DNA from: Acidobacteriota bacterium
GTDB lineage: Bacteria; Acidobacteriota; Terriglobia; Terriglobales; Acidobacteriaceae
DNA length: 34,375 nt
Assembly: GCA_021792135.1 (NCBI GenBank)
Contig: JAJYVF010000041.1
Location: 1-34,375 of the forward strand
Direction of reading: 5' to 3'
Within the stretch, counting starts at the first letter, position 1, and each line of letters opens with the position of its first letter. Below, in pieces: positions 25,387-34,146 of the stretch. Under the pieces are notes generated by a model. The model searched no databases. It was not told the DNA's origin and was given only the letters and a program-made list of their open reading frames with translations. A program made the position numbers and the translations under genes.

Positions 25387-26550
25387 ATGATGGCGTTCAT
25401 CAACGCCACGCTCGACTGGATTCAGGCGATGTCTCAGACCGAATCGGCCATCCGTCGTTCTCCCCCTGTGTCCTCGCTCAGCGGCTCCGTCCTGGTTCTG
25501 ATTCAGTTCGATGTCTGCGAGGAGATTCGCCTCGACGAGTTGCGCCAGGCAATCGGGGCGCGCACCCTGCAGCAGCCCGGTACCCGGCACCTGGCTCCCT
25601 CCTACGTCCGCTACCAGAGACCGCCTGTGGCGGAAGCCATCGAGCCGCTGCTCCTCGACAGCGGCGAGCGCCTCACCGGCGAGATCAAGTACTACGACTA
25701 TGGCGTGACGAGTCTGATCTTTCAGTTGTCTTTCTCCGGCGACTGGGAGAGTCTCGTCCACCTGGCCAGCCGCTGGGTCTGGGACATCGATTTTGCCTCG
25801 CTGGCCGAGCCCATCGTCCGCAAGAAGCTCGAACGCGCGCCTGCGGCCATCATCAAACCCTATTCCCGATGGCTCAGCGAGGACTACTTCATCTTCCATG
25901 TTCGCGAAGTTGTCGGAGAGCCCACTGCCGTCGATCTCAACCGCGATCACGGAGGCCGGATTGCCCAGATCGTTCGCGGGGACGAGCTGCCTTTGTCGGA
26001 GGCTGAAACGGCCGAGGTCCTGCACTCCCAGGCCTCCTATTACCGGAACGACATGGCGGTCATCGGCTGGAACGCCGCATTCCTTTACGACAGCACCGCA
26101 GGGGCCGAAACCGCGATCCAGCTGCTCGAGTACGCCAACTCCCAGTTACTGGAATTCCGCCATTACGACGAACTGCTGACCGGGGTTCTGGACACGGTCT
26201 ACGAGTCCCTCGCGCAGAGAGCCGGGACTCTGGTGCGCTGGCGTATGGCCCGGTCCGCCACCCGGCTGCACACCGTCCTGCTCGACGTTGCCGAGCTGAC
26301 GGAGCGCGCTGACAATGCGATCAAGTTCCTGAGCGATATGTTCGCAGCCCGGCTCTATAAACTGGCCGCAGCCAAGGTCGGCGTGCCGGACTACAAGGAT
26401 CTGGTTGCGCAGAAGCTCAGAACCGCGGAAGAGCTTTACCGCTACATGATCGAGCAGTTCAATCAGAGCCGCGCGTTCTTCCTGGAAGCCACGGTGGTTC
26501 TCATCCTGCTGATCGAGCTCTTCTTCCTCTTCCGCAGCCCCACGTTCTGA
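25387..26550 (+). CDS. RMD1/YagE family (DUF155) membrane protein
   Basis: 387 residues. The second half has the family signature: VLHSQASYYRNDMAVIGWNAAFLYD, LLEYANSQLLEFRHYDELL, a helical RMARSATRLHTVLLDVAELTERADNAIKFLSDMFAARL block and a C-terminal membrane helix (FFLEATVVLILLIELFFLF). Eukaryotic relatives (Rmd1, RMND1) act in cytoskeleton or mitochondrial translation; the bacterial role is unknown. Tandem ATGs at 25387 and 25390 lack a strong ribosome binding site; ATG 25429 is another possible start. Confidence 0.75.
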   Translation: MMAFINATLDWIQAMSQTESAIRRSPPVSSLSGSVLVLIQFDVCEEIRLDELRQAIGARTLQQPGTRHLAPSYVRYQRPPVAEAIEPLLLDSGERLTGEIKYYDYGVTSLIFQLSFSGDWESLVHLASRWVWDIDFASLAEPIVRKKLERAPAAIIKPYSRWLSEDYFIFHVREVVGEPTAVDLNRDHGGRIAQIVRGDELPLSEAETAEVLHSQASYYRNDMAVIGWNAAFLYDSTAGAETAIQLLEYANSQLLEFRHYDELLTGVLDTVYESLAQRAGTLVRWRMARSATRLHTVLLDVAELTERADNAIKFLSDMFAARLYKLAAAKVGVPDYKDLVAQKLRTAEELYRYMIEQFNQSRAFFLEATVVLILLIELFFLFRSPTF

Positions 26551-26645
26551 CGACGCCGGGTGCTCCCACCGTTCGAGCGATGTTTCTGGTTCCCCTTGCC
26601 AAATCTTTCTTTGGGCGTACTGCACCCGTGGGGTACCATTGCGCG

Positions 26646-27335
26646 ATGCAGGCCGCTTCCGTCTACCCATGGCTTCAGGTCGCGGAGAGTGCCCTCAGGA
26701 TTACCGCGATCCTGATCGGGGGATTCTGGGTTTGGAGCAGATTCGTTCTGGAGCGAGGATTGCTTCCGCCGTCGCAGATGAACATCTCTCTGCGAACCCT
26801 GGGATCCTCGGAATCCGGCGTGCTGATCGAAGTCGCTGTCTCCATCCAAAACCAGGGCACATCTGCCCTGGTTGTCTCCGATCTCAGGGTACGGCTGCGC
26901 TATCTGAATCAGAACGACACAATCAGAATCATCGACGACACCGGCAGCGATGCTTATGGGCGACTCAGCTTTCCGCACACTCATGATCCGGGTCGCCGCG
27001 ACGACCCCGACCGCGCTCGCGTTCAGCAGGACAGCGGCTCGCTCAGGCGAGGTGAGTTCCGGATTCTGCCGTACGACACCTTTGTGCAGCCGGGTGTTGA
27101 GCAGATCTATACCTTCGTTACAGCGCTACCCGCCACAGCGGCATACGTTTTGGCTCGCGCTTCCTTTCGCTATGAACTCAAGCCCGGACGCGTGCAGCTC
27201 CGGATCCTGCGCATAAGCAGAAGACTTGGGATGGTTCATTACAGCCTGGCGAACATTCGTGAGCCGCATACGATAGAAAAATCATTCTGTCTTCGTGACG
27301 ATCGGGACAGGCCGACGCCGATACCCCGGGCGTAG
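26646..27335 (+). CDS. Membrane-anchored protein of unknown function
   Basis: 229 residues from the ATG at 26646 (an upstream in-frame ATG at 26580 is possible). There is one N-terminal helix (ALRITAILIGGFWVWSRFVL, about 16-35), then a soluble, strand-rich domain: ISLRTLGSSESGVLIEVAVSIQNQGTS reads like an immunoglobulin-like or beta-sandwich fold, with VRLRYLNQ and a final FRYELKPGRVQLRILR segment. No enzyme motif is visible. It lies 95 bases after the DUF155 gene on the same strand. Confidence 0.6.
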   Translation: MQAASVYPWLQVAESALRITAILIGGFWVWSRFVLERGLLPPSQMNISLRTLGSSESGVLIEVAVSIQNQGTSALVVSDLRVRLRYLNQNDTIRIIDDTGSDAYGRLSFPHTHDPGRRDDPDRARVQQDSGSLRRGEFRILPYDTFVQPGVEQIYTFVTALPATAAYVLARASFRYELKPGRVQLRILRISRRLGMVHYSLANIREPHTIEKSFCLRDDRDRPTPIPRA

Positions 27336-27386
27336 ACCCAGGCTGGATCTCAAACTCGCATCAGAAGGTGCTGCTTCTGCTCAGAG

Positions 27387-28025
27387 CTAGTAGTACAGGT
27401 ACTTGCGCCACTTCTGGTCCGAGTGGCCGATCATGCGCATGATGTGGCGGCTGGTGTGCAGCGTAAACGGACGCGGCTCGCGCAGCAGCTTCATATGATC
27501 GATTTCCGGCAGCAGGTGATTTCCCTTGCGCCGGTTGCAGGAGTGGCAGGCGGCCACGAGATTTTCCCAGGTGGAAAGGCCTCCGCGCGAACGCGGCACA
27601 ACATGGTCCAGGGTCAGCTCGGCCGAAGGCAGGACGACTCCGCAGTACTGGCAGGTGTTGCGATCGCGCAGCAGGATGTTCTTGCGCGAGAGGGCGCGCG
27701 TCTGGTGAGGGATCCTGCGGTATTCCAGCAGCCGGATGACGGAGGGCATGGCCATGCGCACACGCGCCGAATGCAGTTCCGTTCCCTGCTCCTCTTCCGT
27801 GCGGGCAACGCCTTTCAGCACCAGCACCAGGGCGCGGCGGGCTCCGCAGATATTGATGGGCTCATACGATGCATTGAGCACCAGAACCGGGGTTTGCATG
27901 GCGTGGGTTCTGGTCACCAGACGCAGGCCGTCCTCCGCGCAGATTTCCGCCGCGGTCTGGCCGGCGGACTGCGTTTTTCCCGCCGTCTGCCTGCGAGCGT
28001 GAACACCTGCCTTCCCCAGCGACAT
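27387..28025 (-). CDS. HNH endonuclease
   Basis: 212 residues. The HNH domain has [18 protein letters not shown] (catalytic His), [16 protein letters not shown] with the zinc cysteines and the Asn. The upstream [22 protein letters not shown] block is the usual N-terminus of this widespread stand-alone bacterial HNH family, whose role is unclear. The start at 28025 has a strong GAGGAGG site, which favours a 42-residue N-terminal extension over the ATG at 27899, which has none. It is 41 bases from comF on the same strand. Confidence 0.88.
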   Translation of the reverse strand: MSLGKAGVHARRQTAGKTQSAGQTAAEICAEDGLRLVTRTHAMQTPVLVLNASYEPINICGARRALVLVLKGVARTEEEQGTELHSARVRMAMPSVIRLLEYRRIPHQTRALSRKNILLRDRNTCQYCGVVLPSAELTLDHVVPRSRGGLSTWENLVAACHSCNRRKGNHLLPEIDHMKLLREPRPFTLHTSRHIMRMIGHSDQKWRKYLYY

Positions 28026-28066
28026 ATTTCCTCCTCTCGGTCGCCCGAGCCGCGGGGCCCAGGCGG

Positions 28067-28963
28067 TTATCGTGCCATGCCGCCGGTCAATGCCGGACAG
28101 CCTTCCTCCCAGAGCGCAATATCCTGCTCCATCGGAACCTCATGATTGGCAATGGCCTCGAAACCAGACAGTTTCGGCCGAGGGATGAATTCCTTCTGCG
28201 CCCGCGCCACTGCGGCCACCCAGACCGACCCTGCTCCGGCTCTACGCAACACCTGCGAACAGGCCCGCGCCGTTGCGCCGGTGGTGTAAATGTCGTCGAT
28301 CAGCAGTACGTTTCGCCCGTTCACCCGCCCCGGTTCGGGGACAAAAAAAGCGCCGCGAACGTTCACGCGGCGCCGATGCGGGCTCAGACCCGCCTGACTC
28401 TCTGTGGAGCGCTGGCGCTCGATCACACCGGTGGCCAGTTGAACCCGCAAATGGGCTCTCCGGCGGGAAAGGGTGGCGCTGGCGCTGCGCGCCAGCAGTT
28501 CAGACTGATTGAAGCCCCGCTGGCGGCGCTTTCGCCCAAAGAGCGGGACCGGCACGACCAGCAGATCGTCGGGCAAACCCTGCACCATCAGAACCGCTTC
28601 GGCCAGCAGCAGACCCAGCCGCTGGGCAATCGGCTGCATCCCGTCGTATTTCAGAAGGTGCAGGAGCTGGCGCAGCTGGTCGCGATAAACGCCCCAGGCA
28701 ACGGCCTTTGCAAAGGGAGGGGGGACGGCGCGGCAGGTTCGACAAAGGAGATCTTCAGGCGCCCCAGGAAAATCCAGGGCCTCGCCGCAGCGCCAGCACA
28801 GGTTTTCCGGCTGACGGGGTAACTGATTCCAGCAGAAGGAGCAAACAGGAAGAAGGCTGAATCCGGGAAGAACTGATCCGCAAACGCGGCAATCGGCAGG
28901 GAGAAGAACGGAGGAGAGAGTGTCTATCGTGCCGCCCGCCGTACTTCGCAGCACGCGGGCCAC
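28067..28963 (-). CDS. comF: ComF-family phosphoribosyltransferase-like protein
   Basis: 298 residues. The N-terminal zinc ribbon has four CxxC-type pairs: CRVCG, CSFC, CWRCG and [13 protein letters not shown], then [12 protein letters not shown] and the PRPP loop [14 protein letters not shown] follow, all typical of ComFC/GntX proteins that take part in DNA uptake or phosphoribosyl chemistry. The start is GTG at 28963 with no clear ribosome binding site. The reading frame contains a complete terminator-like hairpin at 28343-28373 in its last third. Confidence 0.9.
   Translation of the reverse strand: MARVLRSTAGGTIDTLSSVLLPADCRVCGSVLPGFSLLPVCSFCWNQLPRQPENLCWRCGEALDFPGAPEDLLCRTCRAVPPPFAKAVAWGVYRDQLRQLLHLLKYDGMQPIAQRLGLLLAEAVLMVQGLPDDLLVVPVPLFGRKRRQRGFNQSELLARSASATLSRRRAHLRVQLATGVIERQRSTESQAGLSPHRRRVNVRGAFFVPEPGRVNGRNVLLIDDIYTTGATARACSQVLRRAGAGSVWVAAVARAQKEFIPRPKLSGFEAIANHEVPMEQDIALWEEGCPALTGGMAR
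28343..28373 (-). terminator. Intrinsic-terminator-like hairpin inside comF
   Basis: On the minus strand GCGCCGCG, an 8-base loop and CGCGGCGC form a perfect 8-bp GC stem followed at once by seven T's. It encodes the conserved NVRGAFFV of ComF, so it may be forced by the protein sequence, but as RNA it would read as a standard terminator about 70% of the way through the gene. Confidence 0.6.
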
Positions 28964-29174
28964 TGCGCGCCAGGCCGAGACATCGGATGGCGGGACTTCG
29001 GGGGGCAGCGAAAGAGTCTGACTGCGGAAGACACACCTCGCCGCGGCTTATCCGGCAGATCGCCGGCCGGGATCCGCTGGCCACAAGTATACGGGCGACT
29101 CCAGCCGCAGATCAATCCGGAAATGGCTGCCTGGTGTTCCCACCGTTACTCCAGGGACATCGATCCACCGGAAA

Positions 29175-30137
29175 TCAGGAGATTGCGGCCCGGACTTCGC
29201 CGGTTTCTGCTCCCAGGCAGGACCGGAAGTAGTCGAGGCTGAGGCGCAGGCCGGTCTCGAGATCGATTTTGGGCTCCCATTCGAGGAGCCTTTTCGCCTT
29301 CGTAATGTCGGGCTTGCGCTGCGCCGGGTCGTCCACCGGCAGCGGATGGAAGGCGATGCGGCTGGCGGAACCTGTCACGCGGAGAACAGCCCTGGCGCAT
29401 TCCAGGATGGTCCACTCCACGGGATTCCCGATGTTCACCGGCAGATGTTCATCGCTGCGGGCGAGGCGGAGGATGCCCTCGATCTCGTCGGAAACATAGC
29501 AAAAGCTCCGTGTCTGATTGCCTTCGCCGTAAACGCTGAGCTCATCGCCCTTCAGAGCCTGCATCATGAAATTCGAAATGACGCGGCCGTCGTTCTTCTG
29601 CAGGCGCGGACCGTAGGTGTTGAAGATGCGAACCAGGCGCGTATCGACGTTGTGATAGCGGAGGTAAGCCATCACCAGCGCTTCGGAAAATCGCTTGGCC
29701 TCGTCGTAGACGGAGCGCGGCCCGACGGGGTTCACATGGCCCCAGTAGTCCTCCCTCTGGGGGTGCACGAGGGGATCTCCGTAGCACTCCGAAGTGGAGG
29801 CGTGGAGGAACTTCGCGCCGCGGCGTTTGGCGATCTCCAGCGCATTCCGGGTGCCGGCGGAGCCGACCATGAGGGTCTCGATGCCGAGCCGGGCATAATC
29901 AACCGGACTGGCGGGGGAGGCGAAGTTGAAAACGTAATCCACCCGTCCCAAATCGAAGGGGAGGCAGATGTCGCGCTCCTCGAAGGTAAATCGGGGTTCG
30001 CGATCCAGATGTCGGAGGTTGTTCAGAGAGCCCGTGGAGAGATTGTCAACACCGACAACCGAGTATCCTTCGGCCAGCAGCGAGTCAGCGAGGTGGGAAC
30101 CCAGGAAACCCGCTGCTCCGGTAATGAGAATGCGCAT
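29175..30137 (-). CDS. NAD-dependent SDR, UDP-glucuronate decarboxylase (UXS)-like
   Basis: 320 residues from the ATG at 30137 (weak ribosome binding site; a GTG at 30176 is alternative). The Rossmann motif [12 protein letters not shown] is at the start; the STSECYGDP and [11 protein letters not shown] (catalytic Tyr, Lys) blocks, [25 protein letters not shown] and [14 protein letters not shown] follow. This order is that of UDP-glucuronate decarboxylase, making UDP-xylose for surface polysaccharide; a closely related epimerase cannot be ruled out. No glycosyltransferases lie nearby. Confidence 0.85.
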   Translation of the reverse strand: MRILITGAAGFLGSHLADSLLAEGYSVVGVDNLSTGSLNNLRHLDREPRFTFEERDICLPFDLGRVDYVFNFASPASPVDYARLGIETLMVGSAGTRNALEIAKRRGAKFLHASTSECYGDPLVHPQREDYWGHVNPVGPRSVYDEAKRFSEALVMAYLRYHNVDTRLVRIFNTYGPRLQKNDGRVISNFMMQALKGDELSVYGEGNQTRSFCYVSDEIEGILRLARSDEHLPVNIGNPVEWTILECARAVLRVTGSASRIAFHPLPVDDPAQRKPDITKAKRLLEWEPKIDLETGLRLSLDYFRSCLGAETGEVRAAIS

Positions 30138-30287
30138 CGTTCGCCGTCGTCCGTGTGTGACGGCTTGATCCGCCACCTCTGCTTGATGGTAGAGGAGAAG
30201 CGGCTGAACCGCAACGCTGATCTCCGGGCCCTGAACGATGCATTAGTCTGAATTTAGAGGGCCGAAGACCGTTCCGGCCCGTGTTGC

Positions 30288-31409
30288 ATGTCGCCCGATG
30301 TCATCCACGAACTGCTCCGGGCCGCCGCCCTGGACGAAGGCTTCGCCGCAGCCGGCATCGCGCCGCTTCCTGCGTCGGGGTCCGAAGAGGACCGGCAGGA
30401 ACGAGAGCGATTTGCCGGCTGGCTCGAAGCCGGACGCGCCGGTGAGATGGAGTATCTGAAGCGCCAGGATGACGGAGGACGCTGGCTGCGGTCCTCGGTC
30501 CGCGTGGCCTTTCCCTGGGCTCGGTCGGTGACGGTCTGCGCCGTCAATTACAACCGGGCCGCTCCGCGCTCAGTGGAGCCGGCGCCGGAGGGAAGCGGCT
30601 GGATCGCCCGCTACGCCTGGACGGGGAGCCGAGAGCGCCCGTCGGATTACCACAAGGTGCTGCGGTGCCGGCTGGAGCGACTGCGGGACCGGATGGCTGC
30701 GGCGCTGGGCCCCTTTGAGTCGCGCTGCTTTGTCGATACCGGCCCGGTGGTCGAGCGGGTCTATGCCCGCTATGCCGGGCTGGGCTGGGTGGGCAAGAAC
30801 ACCTGCCTGCTGAACGAGCGCCTGGGATCGTGGCTTTTTCTGGGCGTGATCGTTACCTCACTGGAGGTCGAACCAGACCCGCAGGCGACCTTGGCTGCCG
30901 ATCGCTGCGGATCGTGCAGGCGGTGCATCGACGCCTGCCCCACGCAGGCGCTGATTGCTCCTCGGCAGATGGATGCGAGCCGCTGCATTTCTTACCTGAC
31001 GATCGAGAAGCGCGGCAGCATCCCCGAAAATCTCAGGGAGGGCATGGGCCGGCAGATCTTCGGCTGCGATATCTGCCAGGACGTCTGCCCGTGGAACCGG
31101 CGCGCTCCGATTGCCAGGGATCCGGAACTGGCTCCGCGTGCGGAACTCGTCAATCCCGCGCTGGAGTGGCTGGCGGAGATGGACGAGGACACCTTTGGGC
31201 GGTGGTTCAACGGCTCGCCGGTGCGGCGGGCCAAACTCTCCGGCTTCCGGCGGAACATCGCGATCGCCATGGGCAACAGCGGTCAGCAGCGGTTCCTGCC
31301 GCTGCTCCGGAAATGGGCTGGCGACGAGGACCCGGTCCTCGCCGAGGCGGCCCTGTGGTCGATCGGAAATCTGGAGCGGAAGGGTAAAGCCGGTACAGAG
31401 CTTCACTGA
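30288..31409 (+). CDS. queG: Epoxyqueuosine reductase QueG
   Basis: 373 residues. Two 4Fe-4S clusters are visible: CGSCRRCIDACPTQAL and CDICQDVCPWN. Upstream are RCFVDTGPVVERVYA and GLGWVGKNTCLL, which bind the cobalamin and substrate in this family, and GEMEYLKR near the N-terminus. It reduces epoxyqueuosine to queuosine in tRNA anticodons. The C-terminus ends with a HEAT-like segment (FRRNIAIAMGNSG ... LAEAALWSIGNLE). It diverges from the UXS gene with 150 bases between. Confidence 0.96.
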   Translation: MSPDVIHELLRAAALDEGFAAAGIAPLPASGSEEDRQERERFAGWLEAGRAGEMEYLKRQDDGGRWLRSSVRVAFPWARSVTVCAVNYNRAAPRSVEPAPEGSGWIARYAWTGSRERPSDYHKVLRCRLERLRDRMAAALGPFESRCFVDTGPVVERVYARYAGLGWVGKNTCLLNERLGSWLFLGVIVTSLEVEPDPQATLAADRCGSCRRCIDACPTQALIAPRQMDASRCISYLTIEKRGSIPENLREGMGRQIFGCDICQDVCPWNRRAPIARDPELAPRAELVNPALEWLAEMDEDTFGRWFNGSPVRRAKLSGFRRNIAIAMGNSGQQRFLPLLRKWAGDEDPVLAEAALWSIGNLERKGKAGTELH

Positions 31410-31453
31410 GCCGACCCGATCTGGGGAGATGAGGGTAGTAAGGCGGGGATTAC

Positions 31454-31477
31454 GGCGGCTTCCGGAGAGAAGCCGCC
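31454..31477. terminator. Stem-loop between convergent queG and cspA
   Basis: GGCGGCTTC and GAAGCCGCC form a perfect 9-bp stem around CGGAGA. It sits in the 83-base gap between two converging genes, so it can mark the end of both transcripts, though neither side has a T-tract. Confidence 0.5.
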
Positions 31478-31492
31478 ACCCCCTGCCGGGTT

Positions 31493-31702
31493 TCAGGCGC
31501 TGTTGCGTACAACGTTAGCCGCGCTGAGGCCCTTGGGGCCCTGTTGGCACTCGAACTCGACCGCTTCGCCTTCGTTCAGCGTCCGGTAGCCCGAATCCTG
31601 GATCGCGGAGAAGTGAACGAAGACATCCTCGCCGCTCTGCCGCTGAATGAACCCATATCCTTTGGCTCCATTGAACCACTTCACCACACCATGTTCTTTC
31701 AC
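31493..31702 (-). CDS. CspA-family cold-shock protein
   Basis: 69 residues with both RNA-binding motifs: [16 protein letters not shown] and DVFVHFSAI, then the [20 protein letters not shown] end. The start is GTG at 31700-31702, preceded by GAAGGAG at good spacing; the longer in-frame start at 31807 has none and would run through the 5' leader. The family binds single-stranded RNA as a chaperone. Its leader holds a strong hairpin (31769-31796). Confidence 0.95.
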   Translation of the reverse strand: MKEHGVVKWFNGAKGYGFIQRQSGEDVFVHFSAIQDSGYRTLNEGEAVEFECQQGPKGLSAANVVRNSA

Positions 31703-31768
31703 TGGAACTCCTTCAAAAATGGTTGCGTCTTCGTCCGTTTGCACCTCAGCGAGGGTCCGATCTGTGGC

Positions 31769-31796
31769 GGGCTCCGTTACGAATGTAACGGAGCCC
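31769..31796 (-). promoter_or_regulatory. Hairpin in the cspA 5' leader
   Basis: GGGCTCCGTTAC and GTAACGGAGCCC are exact 12-base inverted repeats around a 4-base loop, ending 66 bases before the GTG start on the minus strand. Cold-shock genes often have long structured leaders that control translation with temperature. A terminator is unlikely because no T-tract follows. Confidence 0.6.
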
Positions 31797-32088
31797 AGAG
31801 ACACCAAAAGCTGCCTTGTCCGCCCTCCAGGCGGTTTGGGCAGCTCAGGATGTTACCGGGCGATCGCGGAGACAACTATACATCTTGTTACTGGCCTTCC
31901 GATTCCGCACATGCAAATCGTGCTCCTGTTATGGCAGGAAATGTCTTTGAAATCAAGCAAAAATTTGCGGAAAGGCGCAGTAATTTATGGACGTTACCTA
32001 AGTTCACCATACTTTCGTGCTAAGTGCGGGAGAGGGGCGGTCAGGCGGAGTCCCGCAGGTCTGCTAGCATTTGCGCAGGACTCCCCTC
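31797..32088. other. AT-richer divergent intergenic region between cspA and yihY
   Basis: About 290 bases without a supported gene. The middle (31900-32030) is clearly AT-richer than the flanks, as expected where the cspA promoter and the upstream part of the YihY promoter lie, but I cannot place a convincing -35/-10 pair. Confidence 0.5.
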
Positions 32089-32997
32089 GTGGTTACAACA
32101 GAAGAACCCATGCCGGCGGCTGCGCCTCGTCCTCCGGCGCGACCGGCGGAGCGCGGCATGCTGCCGATCCTGATGTCTTTGGCGCGCTATCTGGGACAGA
32201 CCGAGGTTCACACCTATGCCTTCAGCGTGGCCGCGAATGCGATTCTTTCGCTGTTCCCGTTCATCGTGATGATGTATACGGTCGCACGGCGTGTCTTCCA
32301 TTCGGCGGCCATGGCGGCGGAGATCGGAAACATGCTGCACGATCTGCTGCCCTCCAACCAGGACTTCGTGGTTCGGAACATGAGCCTGCTGGCGAATCCG
32401 CGAGGCAGCGTGCAGCTGGCTTCGCTGGTGACGTTGCTGATTTCGTCCACGGGCGTCTTCCTGCCGCTGGAAGTGGCGCTGAACCGGGTGTGGGACGTGA
32501 AGAAGAACCGCTCCTACCTGATGAACCAGATCGTTTCGCTGACTCTGGCCTTCGGCATCGGGCTGCTGGCGATCTTCGTGGTGGGCGTGGCGACAGCGCA
32601 GACCGGAATCCTGACCTTCGTGTTCTTCCATCACACGCAGAACATCGTCTACCGGTTCATCCATGAGAGCTTTCTGGAGATCGCCATCGGGTTTCTGAGC
32701 GTGGGCATGTTCTTCTCCGTCTACTGGATTCTTCCGCACCGGAAACTGCCGGTGTGGGCGGTGCTGCCGGCGGCGATTGTGACCGGGCTGACCTGGGATT
32801 TCGGGCGGCTGGTCTACATTGCGGTGCTGCCGCACCTCGATCTGCGCTCGGTGTACGGGCCGTTTGAAGTCTCGGTTGGGCTGATGATCTGGGCGTTCCT
32901 CACCGGTCTGCTGCTGCTGGCCGGGGCTCAGTACTCGGCGACGCGGCACGGGCTGCGCCTCGCGCACGAAGCCGATCTGCAGGCGGGGCGGGCTTAG
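32089..32997 (+). CDS. YihY/BrkB family inner-membrane protein
   Basis: 302 residues with about six membrane helices. Family features: TYAFSVAANAILSLFPFIVMMYTV at the first helix, STGVFLPLEVALNRVWDVKKNRSYL, a helix pair around FGIGLLAIFVVGV, and the C-terminal VYGPFEVSVGLMIWAFLTGLLLLAGAQYSA. The GTG at 32089 has AGGA eight bases upstream; ATG 32110 is an alternative. Often misnamed ribonuclease BN; the true function is unknown, possibly transport or envelope upkeep. Confidence 0.85.
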   Translation: MVTTEEPMPAAAPRPPARPAERGMLPILMSLARYLGQTEVHTYAFSVAANAILSLFPFIVMMYTVARRVFHSAAMAAEIGNMLHDLLPSNQDFVVRNMSLLANPRGSVQLASLVTLLISSTGVFLPLEVALNRVWDVKKNRSYLMNQIVSLTLAFGIGLLAIFVVGVATAQTGILTFVFFHHTQNIVYRFIHESFLEIAIGFLSVGMFFSVYWILPHRKLPVWAVLPAAIVTGLTWDFGRLVYIAVLPHLDLRSVYGPFEVSVGLMIWAFLTGLLLLAGAQYSATRHGLRLAHEADLQAGRA

Positions 32998-33040
32998 CAT
33001 CCTGTGGCGGAAGTCGAAAGTTCGTAAAATGCATCCCTCG

Positions 33041-33054
33041 GGGGCTAAAGCCCC
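33041..33054. repeat. GGGGCTAAAGCCCC intergenic palindrome
   Basis: A 14-base dyad with a 5-bp stem and an AT-rich centre, 43 bases after the YihY gene and followed by ATGGGGTGTTTACGGCACC. From memory, repeats of this kind recur in Acidobacteriaceae intergenic DNA; only one copy is in this window. It marks the start of the gene-poor, IS-rich right end. Confidence 0.4.
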
Positions 33055-33206
33055 ATCGATTATGGGGTGTTTACGGCACCCTCCGGCAGGCTCAGCGAGT
33101 GTCTTTGTTTGGCAAGCGGGCTAATGGAAAAGACGGCGCGGGGCGCCTCGGAAAACGCTCGGGCGTTTCCCGCTTCCCCGCAACCCCGGCGGCTGTGGTT
33201 TAATTT
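33055..33206. other. Non-coding stretch before the transposase remnant
   Basis: No supported gene. It holds short dyads (for example GGAAA...TTTCC near 33149-33170) and presumably the lost N-terminal part or left end of the transposase remnant. I could not find a terminal repeat. Confidence 0.35.
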
Positions 33207-33900
33207 GCGACCGCCGGGAAACAGCGGGCCTGGGTGGTGAACGGAGTACTGTGGGTTCTCCGTTCCGGGGCCCGCTGGCACGATCTGCCGGAGCGCTACG
33301 GCAAGTACACGAGCGTGCACAAGCGCTTCGTGCGCTGGGCTCATTCCGGGGTGTGAGAACGTATCTTCGCGGAGTTGGTTAAAGACCGAAAGAATCAGTA
33401 TCTGATGATCGATTCGACCATCGTGCGCGCTCATCAGCAGGCGGCCACAGGCCGCAAAAAGGGGGCGCAGACAAGGCTCTGGGGCGTTCCCGAGGAGGTC
33501 TGACGACCAAGATTCACCTGCTGGCCAATCAGGACGGCCAGCCGATCGACTCTCGCATCACCGCCGGGCAGATCAACGACTGCACCCAGGCCGTGGAACT
33601 GCTGGGAAAGCGCCGGGCTGGAGCAGTGATCGCCGACAAGGGCTACGACACCGACAGCATCCTGGCTCATGTGGAAGGGATGAAAGCCGAGGCCGTGATC
33701 CCTTCCCGAAGATGCCGCAAGAAGCAGCGAAGCCACAATGAACAGCTCTACAAACAACGCAACCGCATCGAGCACTGCTTCAGCCGGCTCAAACAGTTCC
33801 GCCGTCTGGCCACTCGCTACGAAAAATCCAAAACCTGCTTCCGGGCCCTCGTTGCTCTCGCTTGTTCCTGGCTCCTGCTTCAGCTATATGTCGATGCTGC
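33207..33900 (+). pseudogene. Broken IS5-superfamily transposase (IS427-like, DDE)
   Basis: The protein is recognisable in two frames. The first (from about 33207) reads VNGVLWVLRSGARWHDLPERYGKY, meets TGA at 33354 where relatives have Trp, then continues EL VKDRKNQYLMIDSTIVRAHQQAATG with the first Asp. The second, one base back, reads ADKALGRSRGGLTTKIHLLA, GAVIADKGYDTDSIL (second Asp) and RNRIEHCFSRLKQFRRLATRYEK (Glu), ending near LYVDAA. The switch point is AAAAAG at 33456-33461, which fits the -1 programmed frameshift some IS427-group elements use. The nonsense codon and the missing first 40 or so residues make it a pseudogene. The second frame runs on to 34189 past the normal end. Confidence 0.85.
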
Positions 33901-34146
33901 CTCGCCAATCCCGGACACTGCGCAAGAGGCTATCGGAAAGCTTGGTGAGAGCCATGGTTGCAGGCGGCCACTTCTTCAGGACTGCCCGTTCTCCTCCGAA
34001 CCGGCGCGCGAGCACGGGCCTCATCCAGTCGTCACTGAACGACGAAATGATGGAACCAGAGGAGCGTATGCATTTCTCTTTCGCGAGTTACGAGCGAAAG
34101 TACACCTTGCGCCGCTGTATCCGAATGTGACACCGCGCCCAGTTAA
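33901..34146. other. Sequence between the two transposase regions
   Basis: About 246 bases with no supported gene. An open frame continues from the broken transposase but loses resemblance after YVDAA. It probably holds the 3' end of the IS427-like element and older insertion debris. It ends in TTAA (34143-34146), the YTAR-type target expected for the IS5-group element that follows. Confidence 0.4.

Noticed and set aside
31544-32023. 159-residue plus-strand frame over the cold-shock gene
   Set aside because: Antisense to cspA and its leader; no family resemblance.
33738-34130. 130-residue plus-strand frame at the transposase remnant
   Set aside because: Its first half is another frame of the recognisable transposase, and the second half has no resemblance to a known protein.
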